A DNA stretch of 45,024 nucleotides from Oxalobacteraceae bacterium (GCA_021298555.1 JAJTGE010000005.1:1-45024); one strand, 5' to 3'. Numbered from the stretch's first letter, positions 18,925-34,000 are shown. Numbers and translations are program-made. Notes: generated from the sequence alone by a model not told the origin.

Positions 18925-19641
18925 TTATACGTGAACCAAAGTCCCTTCGTCTTCTCCAAGTACCACTCGTTTTAAGGCTCCCGGTTTGGTAATAGAAAAT
19001 ACCCTGATAGGCAATTTTTGATCACGGCATAGCGCAAATGCTGTTGCATCCATGACTTGCAAATGTTTAGCTATGGCTTCATCAAAGCTGATTTCGGCAT
19101 AACGCGTTGCGGACGCATCTTTTTTAGGATCTGCGCTGTATACACCATCGACTTTAGTCGCCTTGAGGACAACTTCAGCACCAATTTCTGCACCACGCAA
19201 TGCCGCTGCTGTATCGGTTGTAAAAAATGGGTTGCCAGTTCCGGCGGCAAAAATGACTATCTTCCCTTCTTCCAGGTACTGCAAAGCCTTGGGCCGTACA
19301 TAAGGCTCGACCACCTGTTCTATACCTATGGCCGACATTACACGGGCTGTCATGTTCGCCTGGCGCATCGCATCGGCCAATGCCAACGAATTCATTACAG
19401 TGGCAAGCATACCCATGTAATCAGCGGTAGCGCGGTCCATACCCTGAGCGCCTGGTGCTACGCCGCGAAAAATATTTCCCCCACCAATGACTATAGCCAG
19501 TTCGACGCCCATTGCTGCAATCTCGGCTACGTCGGCGACCATGCGTTCTATCGTTGCCCGGTTAATACCGTAAGAATCCTCGCCCATCAGCGCTTCGCCG
19601 GAGAGTTTCAGAAGGACTCGCTTGTAAGCGGGTGACGTCAT
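18925..19641 (-). CDS. pyrH: UMP kinase
   Basis: PyrH phosphorylates UMP to UDP as a hexamer; it is controlled by GTP and UTP. The 238-residue product starts [20 protein letters not shown] and carries the amino-acid-kinase motifs [10 protein letters not shown] (about 54-63), [35 protein letters not shown] and [17 protein letters not shown]. The ATG at 19641 is preferred over 19698, since AGGGAG lies about nine bases before it and the longer frame adds a non-family N-terminus overlapping the tsf terminator zone. It lies between tsf and frr as usual. Confidence 0.97.
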   Translation of the reverse strand: MTSPAYKRVLLKLSGEALMGEDSYGINRATIERMVADVAEIAAMGVELAIVIGGGNIFRGVAPGAQGMDRATADYMGMLATVMNSLALADAMRQANMTARVMSAIGIEQVVEPYVRPKALQYLEEGKIVIFAAGTGNPFFTTDTAAALRGAEIGAEVVLKATKVDGVYSADPKKDASATRYAEISFDEAIAKHLQVMDATAFALCRDQKLPIRVFSITKPGALKRVVLGEDEGTLVHV

Positions 19642-19745
19642 AATTAATGCTCCCTGGTGATTCAATTTTTTACTTCGTTTCGCCAAAAAACTGGCCATAT
19701 TTTAACTGCTGAACTGTTTGACGCTTGTGCCACCTGCGGCGGCCT

Positions 19746-19773
19746 AAAAAAACGGGCCTTGCGGCCCGTTTTT
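19746..19773 (-). terminator. Intrinsic terminator after tsf
   Basis: The stem AACGGGCC/GGCCCGTT (19751-19758 with 19763-19770) has a 4-base loop and is followed on the minus strand by T7. It begins nine bases after the tsf stop codon. It should end most rpsB-tsf transcripts, so pyrH and the genes below it need read-through or their own promoter. The flanking A and T runs make it potentially bidirectional. Confidence 0.85.
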
Positions 19774-19778
19774 ATTGA

Positions 19779-20660
19779 TTATGCTTGCTTAGCTGCGGCT
19801 ACTTGGGCCGCTACCTCAGCAGCAAAGTCATCTTGTTTTTTCTCTATGCCCTCACCAACGACAAACATCACAAAACTCTTCACAGAGGTGTTTGCCTCTT
19901 TGAGCATTTGCTGAACTGTCTGCTTGTCGTTCTTGACGAAGGTTTGATCAAACAACGAAACTTCTTTGAGATATTTTTGTACCGAACCTTCGACCATTTT
20001 GGTGGCGATTTCCGCAGGCTTACCGGACTCTTCTGCTTTAAGTCTGGCAACTGAACGCTCTTTTTCTATCAAATCGGCAGGTACTTGATCAGATGACAGG
20101 GCAACCGGCTTCATAGCTGCAATATGCATGGCCACGTCTTTGCCGACCTGCTCATCTGCGCCGTCAAACTCAACCATCACACCGATACGAGTGCCATGCA
20201 GATAAGAAGTCAGTTTGCCTGTGGTTTGAAAACGTTGAAAACGGCGGATAGCCAAGTTTTCGCCGATACGGCCAATCAGCTCAGTTCGTACTTCTTCAAC
20301 GGTCTTGCCATACAAACCCAAGGACGACAATGCAGCTACATCAGCCGGGTTGTGCTCGGTAACGAGTTTGGCAATATCGGAGGAAAACTTCAGAAAATCA
20401 TCATTTTTAGAAACGAAATCAGTTTCGCAGTTAATTTCAACGAGAGCGCCCACGCCGCCGGCGATATGGGAAGCTACTACGCCTTCTGCTGTAATGCGTG
20501 ATGCGGCTTTCGATGCTTTGCTACCGAGTTTGACGCGCAGAATTTCTTCTGCACGAACCATGTCACCCTCTGCCTCGGTTAGTGCCTTTTTGCACTCCAT
20601 CATGGGTGCATCTGTTTTGGCGCGAAGCTCGCCCACCATTGCTGCTGTAATTACTGCCAT
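19779..20660 (-). CDS. tsf: Elongation factor Ts
   Basis: EF-Ts is the nucleotide exchange factor of EF-Tu. The 293-residue protein has the N-terminal UBA-like domain ([33 protein letters not shown], including the family signature), then [15 protein letters not shown] and the core [19 protein letters not shown] that contacts EF-Tu. The C-terminal part includes [16 protein letters not shown] and [19 protein letters not shown] strong AGGAG ribosome-binding site lies before the ATG. It follows rpsB with an intercistronic double hairpin that should lower its expression relative to S2. Confidence 0.98.
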   Translation of the reverse strand: MAVITAAMVGELRAKTDAPMMECKKALTEAEGDMVRAEEILRVKLGSKASKAASRITAEGVVASHIAGGVGALVEINCETDFVSKNDDFLKFSSDIAKLVTEHNPADVAALSSLGLYGKTVEEVRTELIGRIGENLAIRRFQRFQTTGKLTSYLHGTRIGVMVEFDGADEQVGKDVAMHIAAMKPVALSSDQVPADLIEKERSVARLKAEESGKPAEIATKMVEGSVQKYLKEVSLFDQTFVKNDKQTVQQMLKEANTSVKSFVMFVVGEGIEKKQDDFAAEVAAQVAAAKQA

Positions 20661-20714
20661 TGTGCTCTCCTAGTTCAGAGATGACGCACCGCGCCATCCG
20701 TTATTCGATTCCCG

Positions 20715-20769
20715 AAAAAAAGGGGCTAACCTTCGTTGCCCCTGTTTCTCCGTCCTGTTGATACAGGAC
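20715..20769 (-). terminator. Double hairpin/attenuator between rpsB and tsf
   Basis: Reading the minus strand after the rpsB stop, a first hairpin (20763-20769 with 20752-20758, loop of four) is followed by a second (20738-20743 with 20721-20726). The second ends in a run of T residues (20721-20715). The second hairpin has all features of an intrinsic terminator. Since tsf follows 54 bases later, it probably acts as a partial terminator that sets the S2:EF-Ts ratio. Confidence 0.7.
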
Positions 20770-20784
20770 TGGCGGACAGGCTAA

Positions 20785-21534
20785 TTACGCTTGTTCGCTG
20801 ACCTCAACAAATTCATCTGCACCACCTTTGACGGCCTCGACTATGTCTTGCACCGAACTCGAACGACCCTCAAGAATCGCATCGGCTACGCCGCGCGCAT
20901 ACAAAGTAATTGCTTTGGATGAGTCATCATTGCCTGGAATGATGTATGTCACACCGCTAGGCGAATGGTTGGTATCAACAATACCAATCACCGGAATACC
21001 CAGCTTTGCGGCCTCTGTGATGGCGCCTTTGTGATAACCGACATCGATCACAAAAATCGCGTCAGGTACGCCATTCATGTCTTTAATGCCGCCTATGGCT
21101 TTGTTCAGTTTGTCCAGCTCACGATGAAACAGCAGTGCTTCTTTTTTGGACATTTTCTCGACCGAGCCTTCGGCTACGGCAGCTTCCATTTCTTTCAGGC
21201 GCTTAATCGAGGTTTTGATAGTTTTGAAATTGGTCAGTGTTCCGCCCAGCCAGCGCTGGTCTACGAATGGAACTCCGGCACGCTGAGCTTCAGCGGCGAT
21301 GATATCGCGCGCTTGGCGCTTAGTGCCCACCATGAGTACCGTGCCACGGTTAGCCGAGAGTTGACGAATATACTTAGTCGCCTCCTGGTAATGAAGCATG
21401 GTTTTTTCAAGATTGACGATATGAATTTTATTGCGATGACCGAATATATAGGGGGCCATCTTAGGGTTCCAGAAGCGCGTTTGGTGACCAAAGTGGACAC
21501 CGGCTTCCAGCATTTCACGCATAGTGACTGACAT
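20785..21534 (-). CDS. rpsB: 30S ribosomal protein S2
   Basis: S2 is a late-assembling protein of the small subunit that recruits S1. The 249-residue protein shows [32 protein letters not shown] (family N-terminus, given here in two parts: [18 protein letters not shown] and [14 protein letters not shown]). It also has [35 protein letters not shown] and [27 protein letters not shown]. All segments are intact. The ribosome-binding site GGAG lies within a leader hairpin (see the leader entry), fitting autoregulation by S2. It is the first gene of the long minus-strand block and diverges from map. Confidence 0.98.
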   Translation of the reverse strand: MSVTMREMLEAGVHFGHQTRFWNPKMAPYIFGHRNKIHIVNLEKTMLHYQEATKYIRQLSANRGTVLMVGTKRQARDIIAAEAQRAGVPFVDQRWLGGTLTNFKTIKTSIKRLKEMEAAVAEGSVEKMSKKEALLFHRELDKLNKAIGGIKDMNGVPDAIFVIDVGYHKGAITEAAKLGIPVIGIVDTNHSPSGVTYIIPGNDDSSKAITLYARGVADAILEGRSSSVQDIVEAVKGGADEFVEVSEQA

Positions 21535-21542
21535 GTAAAGCT

Positions 21543-21577
21543 CTCCAGGGTTAGGTCTGGAGCCTGATCAGTAACCC
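21543..21577 (-). promoter_or_regulatory. rpsB leader pseudoknot covering the ribosome-binding site
   Basis: On the minus strand, CTCCAG (21562-21557) pairs with CTGGAG (21548-21543), whose GGAG is the rpsB Shine-Dalgarno. The 8-base loop contains TAACC, which can pair with GGTTA just upstream (21576-21572). The order GGTTA, CTCCAG, TAACC, CTGGAG is a classic H-type pseudoknot. S2 is known to repress its own operon through a structured rpsB leader in gammaproteobacteria; that this element is the local equivalent is an inference. Confidence 0.6.
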
Positions 21578-21707
21578 GTTGGCATAAAACCATTGGGCAC
21601 CCTTGACGATGCAGGCTCGCGTTTTACAAAAAGATAAGTTTTTTCGACATTAATAGACTAGTACGCTTCGCGCTCAAAAGTAGCGGTTGTGCATTAGCTA
21701 ACCCAAG

Positions 21708-21737
21708 ATTGTAAACGATTTCCTGGTGTTTTTACAA
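21708..21737 (-). promoter_or_regulatory. Candidate rpsB promoter
   Basis: Minus strand: TTGTAA (-35, 21732-21737), an 18-base spacer, and TACAAT (-10, 21708-21713). This would give a leader of about 165 nt before the rpsB ATG, long enough for the pseudoknot element. It is a sequence match only. Confidence 0.4.
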
Positions 21738-21774
21738 ATAGACTGACAAAGGCGCGAGAAATACTGGGCTCGAC

Positions 21775-21780
21775 TATAAT
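21775..21780 (+). promoter_or_regulatory. Candidate -10 element for map
   Basis: A perfect TATAAT lies 54 bases before the map ATG. No convincing -35 is found at 16-18 bases; CTGACA at 21743-21748 is too far away. Confidence 0.35.
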
Positions 21781-21833
21781 TTTGTATTCGATTACATCAC
21801 GGGCGCACATCGCGCCAGACAAAATCACACCCC

Positions 21834-22670
21834 ATGGGTTCAATTACTATCAAGACCGCTGAAGACATCGAAGGCATGCGAGTAGCTGGCAGACTTGCGG
21901 CCGAAGTATTAGATTTTATTGCCAATCACATAAAACCTGGTATCAGCACTGGCGAACTCGACAAACTCTGTCACGACTTCATGGTTGACGTTCAGCACAG
22001 CATTCCAGCGCCCTTAAATTACTGCCCTCCTGGCTACACACCTTACCCAAAATCTATATGCACCTCCGTCAATGAGGTTGTGTGTCATGGTATCCCCGGT
22101 GACAAGGTATTAAAGACAGGCGATGTTATTAATATTGACATTACCGTTATCAAAGACGGTTATCACGGTGACACCAGTCGTATGTTTTTCGTTGGCGAGC
22201 CGTCCATCCTTGCAAAAAGACTGGCCGAAATCACCTATGAATGTATGTGGCTGGGTATTTCTAAAATCCGTCCGGGCAGCCACCTAGGTGACATTGGTCA
22301 CGTAATACAGCAGCACGCCGAAGGCGCAGGATTTTCAGTTGTTCGTGAATTTTGCGGTCATGGCATAGGTAAAGTCTTCCATGAAGAACCTCAGGTACTT
22401 CACTATGGACGCCCAGGCACATTAGCGGAGCTAGTACCGGGTATGATTTTTACGGTCGAACCCATGATTAATGCTGGTCGTCGTGAAATTCGTGAAATGG
22501 GAGATGGCTGGACTATCAAGACGCGTGACCGTAGCCTCTCGGCTCAATGGGAGCACACCGTACTTGTTACCGACACCGGATTTGAAGTCTTAACTGTCTC
22601 TGCTGGTATGCCTGCGCCACCTGCCTTTATCAAAGAGCATCATGCTGGCAGCATTGCCGCCCCTGCCTGA
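21834..22670 (+). CDS. map: Methionine aminopeptidase, type I
   Basis: Map removes the initiator methionine from nascent proteins after deformylation. The 278-residue protein has the pita-bread fold motifs: substrate-contact His85 in [11 protein letters not shown], and metal ligands Asp102 ([15 protein letters not shown]), Asp113, His176 ([14 protein letters not shown]), Glu209 (IFTVEPMI) and Glu240 ([14 protein letters not shown]). All five ligands are present, so it should be active. It has a C-terminal extension of about 20 residues compared with the E. coli enzyme. The map-glnD order, divergent from rpsB-tsf, is common in proteobacteria. Its last 29 bases overlap the glnD start. Confidence 0.97.
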   Translation: MGSITIKTAEDIEGMRVAGRLAAEVLDFIANHIKPGISTGELDKLCHDFMVDVQHSIPAPLNYCPPGYTPYPKSICTSVNEVVCHGIPGDKVLKTGDVINIDITVIKDGYHGDTSRMFFVGEPSILAKRLAEITYECMWLGISKIRPGSHLGDIGHVIQQHAEGAGFSVVREFCGHGIGKVFHEEPQVLHYGRPGTLAELVPGMIFTVEPMINAGRREIREMGDGWTIKTRDRSLSAQWEHTVLVTDTGFEVLTVSAGMPAPPAFIKEHHAGSIAAPA

Positions 22671-25224
22671 TACGGCTGTTTTGTCCTCTTTACTGCGCGA
22701 GCAGCTAAAGCAGGGGCGACAGAACAGCATCAGCGCATACGATAAAGATCGTAAGCCTGAGCGTTTGCTCAAATCCCTGCGTCTAGAGACCGACAAAGCT
22801 CTCATCACCGCTTGGAAACAAATGGCAATGCCAGCCTCGGCATCGCTCATTGCGGTTGGCGGATACGGCCGTGGTGAACTTTTTCCTTACTCCGATGTTG
22901 ATCTCCTGATTCTTCTCCCAGGCGCGCCTGAAGATACATTGCGCGACAAGCTTGAACGACTAGTGCAAATGCTGTGGGATTTAGGTTTGGAAATTGGTCA
23001 CAGCATACGTACTGTTGACGAATGCCTTACTGAGTCCTCGGCTGACATCACTGTACAAACCAGCCTGCTTGAGGCCAGACGGATCTGTGGAAATAAGATC
23101 TTATTTAATTCATTGCGAGAGCGATGCGCTTTAGCGATGGACGCTCGAGCATTTTTTCAGGCAAAAATACTGGAACTCCGGCAGCGTCACGTCAAGTATG
23201 AAAATACTCCTTACAGCCTGGAACCCAATTGCAAAGAAAGCCCTGGTGGTTTGCGTGACCTTCAGGTCATTCTGTGGGTCTCCAAAGCAGCAGGGCTAGG
23301 TAATTCCTGGCGTGAACTCGCTGCGAATGATTTAATCACGCTCACCGAAGCGCGTCAGCTTGCGCAAAAAGAACGTGCATTTAAAGACATACGCATACGT
23401 CTACATTTGCACACAAAAAGACGCGAAGATCGGTTGGTATTTGATGTGCAAGATGCTGTAGCAGAGACATTTGGCTTCACGACGACATCAACACGACGTG
23501 CCTGCGAAGTACTAATGCAGCGCTACTACTGGGCTGCTAAAGCAGTTACTCAGCTCAATACCCTCTTATTACAAAATATAGAAGCACATTTATTTCCGCA
23601 ACCTAGCGTGTCGCGCCCGGTCAATGTCCGTTTTAATGAAGTCAACGGCATGATAGACATTGGATACGACAAATTATTTGAAGAAGTTCCTTCGGCGATG
23701 CTGGAAATCTTCCTGTTGTTGGAGCAACATGGTGAACTCAAAGGCATGACTGCGCGCACTCAGCGTGCGCTCTGGCATGAACGTTCACGCATTGATGCAC
23801 GCTTTCGCCGCGCACCTATCAATCGCTATTTGTTTTTACAAATTCTGCAATCCCCCAAAGGCGTAACCCACGCATTACGCCAGATGAATCAGTTATCCAT
23901 ATTGGGTCGCTACCTGCCGGCCTTTCGCCGTATTACGGGGCAAATGCAGCATGATTTATTTCACGTTTATACCGTCGATCAGCACATATTGATGGTACTG
24001 CGTAATGTGCGGCGGTTTGCCATTCCAGAGCACGCCCATGAATACCCTTTCTGCAGCCAGCTCATGGCAAATTTTTCACAGCCCTGGTTGATTTATATCG
24101 CAGCACTATTTCACGATATCGCCAAGGGCCGTGGAGGCGATCACTCGCACCTGGGCAAGGAAGATGCTCGTCGCTTTTGTAATGATCATGGCCTCTCCAA
24201 GCAAGAGACTGAGCTTGTGATTTTTTTGGTTGAGCATCATCTGCTCATGTCACAAGTCGCTCAAAAACAAGATCTCTCCGATCCAGATGTCATTCGTGCA
24301 TTTGTAAATACCGTTAAAGATGAGCGTCACCTAACCGCTCTATATCTACTCACAGTAGCTGACATCCGTGGTACCAGCCCGAAAGTCTGGAATGCATGGA
24401 AAGGTAAACTGCTAGAAGACCTGTACCGCATGAGTCTGCGTGTTTTGGGTGGTGAAGCACCCTCGCCTGACCGAGAACTACAAAATCGTCAGCATGAAGC
24501 TATCGCTAGCCTGCGTCTGTTTGGCCTTCCCGCCAATGCGCATGAAGCCCTTTGGAAAACACTCGATGTAGGTTATTTTCTTAGACATGATGCAGCCGAG
24601 ATTGCATGGCAAACTCGAGTACTTTGCGAGCATGTCAATGCGCAAACACCGATAGTTCGCTGCCGCCTAGGCCCTGTGGGTGAAGGTTTGCATGTGGTTG
24701 TTTATTTGCCTGATCGCCCAGATTTATTTGCTCTGATTTGCAGCTATTTCGATCGCAAGAATTTCAGCATTCTGGATGCAAAAATTCAGACTACACGTAC
24801 TGGTTATGCACTGGATTCTTTCTTGGTTAGTGAACCTAATTACGCCGACAATTACCGCGAATTTATTTCACTTATTGAACACGAACTCAAACAATGGCTG
24901 CAAACGGATAAACAATTACCCCCACCCTCCAAACCCAGACTGTCGCGCCTCTCGCGTGCCTTTCCTATTACACCCACGGTGCATCTGCAACCGGACGAAC
25001 GCGGCCAATACCACCTGCTGTCTATATCGGCCAGCGACCGCACTGGCCTTTTGTACTCCATCGCCAGCGTGCTAGCTCAGTACAAGGTTAATCTGCACAC
25101 CGCAAAAATCGCCACACTGGGCGAACGCGTGGAAGACGTTTTTTTAGTTGATGGCCCAGTGCTTTCAAATGCACGAAGTCAAATTTCTCTCGAGTCGGAT
25201 TTACTCAATGCACTACGCGTATAA
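22642..25224 (+). CDS. glnD: Bifunctional uridylyltransferase/uridylyl-removing enzyme GlnD
   Basis: GlnD senses glutamine and adds or removes UMP on PII signalling proteins (GlnB/GlnK), setting nitrogen regulation. The 860-residue protein has an N-terminal nucleotidyltransferase domain with [18 protein letters not shown] (73-90; metal aspartates 85 and 87). A linker domain ([22 protein letters not shown]) and an HD phosphohydrolase domain ([14 protein letters not shown], His491-Asp492) follow. Two C-terminal ACT domains (about 675-755 and 785-860, the second with [20 protein letters not shown]) bind glutamine. The ATG at 22642 overlaps map by 29 bases. Nothing is missing; the length is slightly below that of E. 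coli (890). Confidence 0.96.
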   Translation: MLAALPPLPDTAVLSSLLREQLKQGRQNSISAYDKDRKPERLLKSLRLETDKALITAWKQMAMPASASLIAVGGYGRGELFPYSDVDLLILLPGAPEDTLRDKLERLVQMLWDLGLEIGHSIRTVDECLTESSADITVQTSLLEARRICGNKILFNSLRERCALAMDARAFFQAKILELRQRHVKYENTPYSLEPNCKESPGGLRDLQVILWVSKAAGLGNSWRELAANDLITLTEARQLAQKERAFKDIRIRLHLHTKRREDRLVFDVQDAVAETFGFTTTSTRRACEVLMQRYYWAAKAVTQLNTLLLQNIEAHLFPQPSVSRPVNVRFNEVNGMIDIGYDKLFEEVPSAMLEIFLLLEQHGELKGMTARTQRALWHERSRIDARFRRAPINRYLFLQILQSPKGVTHALRQMNQLSILGRYLPAFRRITGQMQHDLFHVYTVDQHILMVLRNVRRFAIPEHAHEYPFCSQLMANFSQPWLIYIAALFHDIAKGRGGDHSHLGKEDARRFCNDHGLSKQETELVIFLVEHHLLMSQVAQKQDLSDPDVIRAFVNTVKDERHLTALYLLTVADIRGTSPKVWNAWKGKLLEDLYRMSLRVLGGEAPSPDRELQNRQHEAIASLRLFGLPANAHEALWKTLDVGYFLRHDAAEIAWQTRVLCEHVNAQTPIVRCRLGPVGEGLHVVVYLPDRPDLFALICSYFDRKNFSILDAKIQTTRTGYALDSFLVSEPNYADNYREFISLIEHELKQWLQTDKQLPPPSKPRLSRLSRAFPITPTVHLQPDERGQYHLLSISASDRTGLLYSIASVLAQYKVNLHTAKIATLGERVEDVFLVDGPVLSNARSQISLESDLLNALRV

Positions 25225-25232
25225 GCCTTGGT

Positions 25233-25979
25233 ATGACTGAACCTATTCGTCTCTCTAAACGTATGTCTGAACTGGGCCTGTGTTCGCGTCGCGAGGCCGA
25301 TGAATGGATAGCCCAAGGCTGGGTGCGCGTTGATGGCAAAGTGATCGCAGAATTAGGTAGCAAAATCCTTCCTGAACAAAAAATCACGATAGAAAAACAA
25401 GCGCAGGCACAACAAGCACGCCGAGTTACGGTGCTCATTAATAAACCTATGGGCTACGTAAGTGGGCAAGCTGAGGATGGTTATAAACCTGCCGTTGTCT
25501 TGGTCCGACCAGAAAATCGTTGGTCAGATGACAAAGTACCGCTGCAGTTTTCCGGTGGCCAGCTTAAAAGTCTGGTGCCCGCTGGTCGTTTAGATATTGA
25601 CTCGGTCGGCCTGCTAGTTTTAACGCAGGATGGCCGCATTGCCAAACATTTGATAGGTGAAGAGTCACCCATAGAAAAAGAATATCTGGTTCGCGTGAAA
25701 TACTCTAAACCAGGTACGCTGCCCGAGCATGAGCTGCGTCGTCTTAATCATGGGTTGTCGCTGGATGGAAAACCACTGCGACCTGCCATCGTGCGCTGGC
25801 AAAATGATGATCAGCTAAGCTTTATACTGCGCGAAGGAAAAAAACGTCAGATACGACGCATGTGCGAATTAGTAGGACTCAAAGTACTAGGATTAAAACG
25901 CGTGCGTATAGGGCACGTAAAACTTGGTGACTTACCCGTGGGCCAATGGCGATATCTGGACGAAAACGAACGTTTTTAA
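25233..25979 (+). CDS. RsuA/RluB/RluF-family rRNA pseudouridine synthase
   Basis: The 248-residue protein has an N-terminal S4 RNA-binding domain ([32 protein letters not shown], residues about 4-36) and a RsuA-type catalytic domain. That domain has [10 protein letters not shown], the catalytic aspartate in [27 protein letters not shown] and [29 protein letters not shown]. It converts a specific uridine in rRNA to pseudouridine. The short C-terminus and motif spacing resemble RluF (23S rRNA position 2604) more than RsuA, but the target is not certain. It starts eight bases after glnD, so the two are probably co-transcribed, and ends 15 bases from the convergent def gene. Confidence 0.88.
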   Translation: MTEPIRLSKRMSELGLCSRREADEWIAQGWVRVDGKVIAELGSKILPEQKITIEKQAQAQQARRVTVLINKPMGYVSGQAEDGYKPAVVLVRPENRWSDDKVPLQFSGGQLKSLVPAGRLDIDSVGLLVLTQDGRIAKHLIGEESPIEKEYLVRVKYSKPGTLPEHELRRLNHGLSLDGKPLRPAIVRWQNDDQLSFILREGKKRQIRRMCELVGLKVLGLKRVRIGHVKLGDLPVGQWRYLDENERF

Positions 25980-25994
25980 ATGCTCTCGATAAGG

Positions 25995-26531
25995 TCAATC
26001 ATCCGAGTTAGGATCAAGCCCGGGAAACAGCACCTCGGTATATCCAAACTGAGTAAAATCAGTAATTCGCATTGGGTACAGTATGCCCCACAGATGATCA
26101 CATTCATGCTGAACTACCCGCGCATGAAAATCATCGACCTCACGATCAATTGCATTCCCAAACTGATCAACTCCTTGATAACGCAAACGCTTATAACGGG
26201 GCACCATGCCACGCAATCCCGGCACAGATAAACATCCTTCCCATCCATCTTCCATGTCGTCCGACAAGGGTGTAATTACCGGATTAAGCAGCACCGTTTC
26301 TGGTACAGCCGGCGCTTCTGGATAACGTGCGTTGTTACTGACACCAAAAATAACTAACTGCAAATTCACCCCTATCTGAGGTGCCGCCAATCCAGCACCA
26401 TTCGCTGCATGCATGGTTTCAAACATATCAGCAATCAACGCATGCAGCTGCGGCGTATCAAACTCGGTAACACGCTCAGCTTCGCGTAACAAACGCGGAT
26501 CACCCATCTTAAGAATGTCATGCACAGCCAT
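25995..26531 (-). CDS. def: Peptide deformylase
   Basis: Deformylase removes the formyl group from N-terminal methionine. The 178-residue protein has the three signature motifs: [10 protein letters not shown] (45-54), EGCLSVPG with metal-ligand Cys100, and QHECDHLWG with His142, Glu143 and His146. The C-terminus ([18 protein letters not shown]) is as in betaproteobacterial homologues. Here it is not next to fmt, the most common partner; it follows galU by 18 bases and is the last gene of the zipA-ligA-galU-def set. It may be a second deformylase of the genome, which cannot be judged from this window. Confidence 0.95.
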   Translation of the reverse strand: MAVHDILKMGDPRLLREAERVTEFDTPQLHALIADMFETMHAANGAGLAAPQIGVNLQLVIFGVSNNARYPEAPAVPETVLLNPVITPLSDDMEDGWEGCLSVPGLRGMVPRYKRLRYQGVDQFGNAIDREVDDFHARVVQHECDHLWGILYPMRITDFTQFGYTEVLFPGLDPNSDD

Positions 26532-26549
26532 GGTCGTCCCCCCAATAAA

Positions 26550-30540
<3,991 letters not shown>

Positions 30541-30692
30541 TGAATGTTCTCCGACTGCAATAGAAAAAAAGCGGCACCCTGAGTGCGTCCTCAAAAACTA
30601 CGCACCAACCTTATTGTAAAAGATGCCCAGACTGGAAAATCATAAGCCTCGTCGTTCTGCCACTAAAGCCATGTTCTTGCTCTAACTCATTA

Positions 30693-30734
30693 TTGACAGA
30701 TATCAAGATCACATAATTTTATTGTCATTATGAT
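30693..30734 (+). promoter_or_regulatory. FNR-type class II promoter for the 30771 gene
   Basis: TTGAC-AGAT-ATCAA at 30693-30706 matches the FNR consensus TTGAT-N4-ATCAA at nine of ten positions. A -10 hexamer TATGAT lies at 30729-30734, placing the site centre 41.5 bases upstream of a start near 30741. This is exactly the class II FNR geometry, where the box replaces the -35. The match of sequence and spacing together supports anaerobic activation. Confidence 0.55.
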
Positions 30735-30770
30735 AATCAACAGTCAACGAGCCCAACAGGAGGCCATACC

Positions 30771-30986
30771 GTGCGCGAGACCACTGAGATCAAGCTACAC
30801 ACTCTGACCATGCTCACTTTAAAACTACTGTTACGCAAAATGCGTCAGTGGTGGTTGAAGCGAGCCGAAGAACATTACCTTATCTGTGCTTCCGTAGAAC
30901 ACGCCCGAGCGCGAGAGGCAGAAGAAAACGAAGCCTACTATCAGAAACGTGCTGCAATGGCACGATCGGCTCAGTTGTGGGACTAA
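30771..30986 (+). CDS. Small basic protein of unknown function, likely FNR-regulated
   Basis: This 71-residue product starts with GTG and is preceded by a perfect AGGAGG (30758-30763) seven bases upstream, which makes it a real gene. The N-terminal half is a probable amphipathic helix rich in Leu, Lys and Arg (LTMLTLKLLLRKMRQWWLKRAEE, about residues 12-34). The rest is charged and helical, with HARAREAEENEAYYQKRAAMARSAQLWD at the end. One cysteine is present; there is no signal peptide or clear membrane span. It lies alone between zipA and smc, both on the other strand. I do not recognise a family. The promoter suggests a role under low oxygen. Confidence 0.75.
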   Translation: MRETTEIKLHTLTMLTLKLLLRKMRQWWLKRAEEHYLICASVEHARAREAEENEAYYQKRAAMARSAQLWD

Positions 30987-31057
30987 ACACACTGGCAGAT
31001 TAGTTCCCGGGGTGAGCAATCAGCTTAGTAATCTCAAACCGAACGTGAACTAAAAAA

Positions 31058-34000
31058 TCAAGCCGCCTGGACGTCGGAGGCTAAATTAGCCGCCGACTCC
31101 ATGTCAACGGCAACGATACGCGATACGCCCTGCTCCTGCATAGTCACGCCTATCAACTGGTTAGCCATCTCCATCGCAAGTTTATTGTGCGAGATGAACA
31201 AAAATTGAGTTTGTTCAGCCATGCGTTTAACCATGGTACAAAAACGTACTGTATTAGCGTCATCCAAAGGCGCATCCACCTCATCAAGCAAACAGAAAGG
31301 TGCTGGGTTCAACTGGAAAATCGAGAAAACCAAAGCTGTTGCTGTCAACGCTTTTTCGCCACCCGACAACAAATGTATGGTTGCATTTTTCTTGCCGGGC
31401 GGCTGAGCCATGACTTGTAATCCAGAATCCAGAATTTGTTCGCCTGTCATCACCAGTTTGGCATTACCGCCTCCAAACAATTCAGGGAATAACTGACCAA
31501 AGTGGTGATTAACCTTGTCGAACGTGTCCTGTAACAGGTCGCGCGTTTCTATATCAATTTTGTGAATAGCATCTTCTAGTGTAGTGATGGCTTCAATAAG
31601 ATCTGCGTTTTGCGCATCCAGAAAATTTTTGCGTTCAGAGGCCTGAGCCAGCTCATCCAACGCCGCCATATTGACCGGACCGAGCGAATTAATTTGATTA
31701 GTTAAACGCGTAACCTCGCCTTGCAAATACGATGGGCGCATATCCGGTGTTAGCTTCTCAGACAGCGCCGCTTCATCGACCTGCGCCTCGGCCAGTTGCT
31801 GAGCAAATTGTTCCTGGCTTAACCGTACGGCTTGTTCTTTGAGTTGTAGTTCAACGATACGATCGCGCATAGGTTGCAACTCACGATCGGCGGCCAACTT
31901 GGATTCATCCTGTCCACGCAATCGTTGAGTCAGTTGATCAAGTTCGTGGCGCGCATTGCTCAGCACCGCTTCTTGCTCGCTGCGACGCTCCAGCAGCGAT
32001 TGCAATCCTGCCTGTGCTGCCTGATCATCGAGCGATTCAAGTTCCAGCGTACCCTGTTCCATGCTGGCATAGAGCTGAGCTGATTGTTCTTGTGCTGTAC
32101 CTATACTGCGTTTTAGTTCTTCTATGCGGTTCTCATGTGAGCGGAGAGAGAACTCTGCCTGCTGAGCCGCCAAACCCAATTCACGCAAGGTTTCGCGTGC
32201 CTGGTTTAGCTTGGCTTCGTGTTCCAGATAAATCGTCTGACCGTCTTCATGCTTTTCCTGCACTTCACTTAACTCAACATCGAGCTGTTCAAGTGCATTT
32301 TCTGCTTCGTACATGATTTGTTTTTGTTCAGCTTCCTGAGCAGAAATCTCGGACAAATCGGTTGCAATCTGGGTGCTACGCTGACTAAAGCGCTCTAATA
32401 TTTCATTGCGACGTAACAGCTCCATTTGCAGAGCATGCAAAGCATCCGTCAATGCAGCTACATCGCGAGTGAGCTCTTCCAAGCGCAACGTACCTTGCGT
32501 GAACGCCGCATCGGCCTGCACTGAATGCTGACGGGATTCATCTGCCAGCAACTGTTGTCCACGCACCTGACGCACCAGATTATCGATTTCCAGTTGACGT
32601 GCCAACATGCCGTCTTGTTCAGAGTCTGCTGCATAAAATCGCACAGAAAGTTTGCTAACAACATGCCCCTGTCGCGTAACAAAGCACGTACCTGCAGGAA
32701 GTTTTGTTCGATCGGCCAATGCGGTAGTTGCATCCTGCGCAACGTACACACCATGCAACCAATCTTGCATGAGTGCGCGTAAACCGGGATCGTCCATTTG
32801 CAACAAAGTAATCAACGGAGTCAGGCCGGCTGGCGGGGCATCAAGGCTCTGCGCAGTTCCAGACAACGAAAAAAGTGACAACTTAGCCGGTGGCGAATCA
32901 GTAAAGAAAGCCTTGGCCCAATCTAGGTTAGAAACTTCCAAAGCACCTGTGCGCTCACGCAGCACGGATTCCAGTGCTGTTTCCCAACCTGATTCAATAT
33001 TCAGTTTTTGCCACAGACGCGGCAACTTACCAAGTTCATGCTTTTGCAACCAGGGTGCGACCTTACCCTCGGTCTGCAATTTGTCTTGTAATTGCTTTAG
33101 CGTAGACAACCTGGATTCAAGCTGCGCGTGCTGCGCGTTTTGTGTAGTGGCTTGCTCCTGAGCGTCGCGACGCTCTTTTTCCAGTGCGGGTTGGCGGCTG
33201 CGTGCAGCTTGCAAATCATTATTGGCACGCTCGAGCAAATCCTGTTTTTCGTGGACGTGCGCTTTTAGCTCATCCAACTGACTGGTATCGGGCTCAGACA
33301 ATCCACTTTTTTCTTGCGTCAGTCGCTCGCGACGCAGTGTCAAACCCGACAGTATTCCGGAGGCATTGCGCTGATGAGCTGACTCGAGCTCTATGCGCTG
33401 CTGAACCTGCATGATGCGCGAGCGCGATTCAGTGGTGGCCAATTGCGCTGCGCGCCAGGCATCTTCCAGAGCCGGCATCTCTGACTCTTTTTGATGCATA
33501 GCCTGATGAGCCTCGGCTACATTGGTTACATGAACTTCCAATTCAATTTCAGATTGTGCCAACTCTTCCTGAAATTGCGTACCTTGACGTTGCCATTGTT
33601 CGCGTTGAGCCGAGAGTGAATTTAATTGCGTCTGCAAGCGCGAACGCGATTCGATCACAAATTTAATTTGGGCTTCAAGACTGCCGATTTCGGAGTTGGT
33701 CTGATATAGCGCGCCCTGAGCCTGATGCATGCGATCGCCGGCAGCGTAATGAGCTTGCCGCATGTGCTCAAGTTCAGTTTCTATGTGGCGTAATTTCGCT
33801 GTCTGACCTTCGAGTTCGGTTTGTGCTTTTTCTACATCGCGCGCAAATTTTTCTTGCTCCTGCTGAGCTTCATTTTTTCTCAACAGCCAAAGCAGTTTTT
33901 GCTTTTCTTCCTGCTCGCCTTGAAGCACATGAAATTTTTGCGCAACTTCGGCTTGATTTTGCAGTTTTTCGAGATTGGTATTTAACTCACGCAGTATGTC

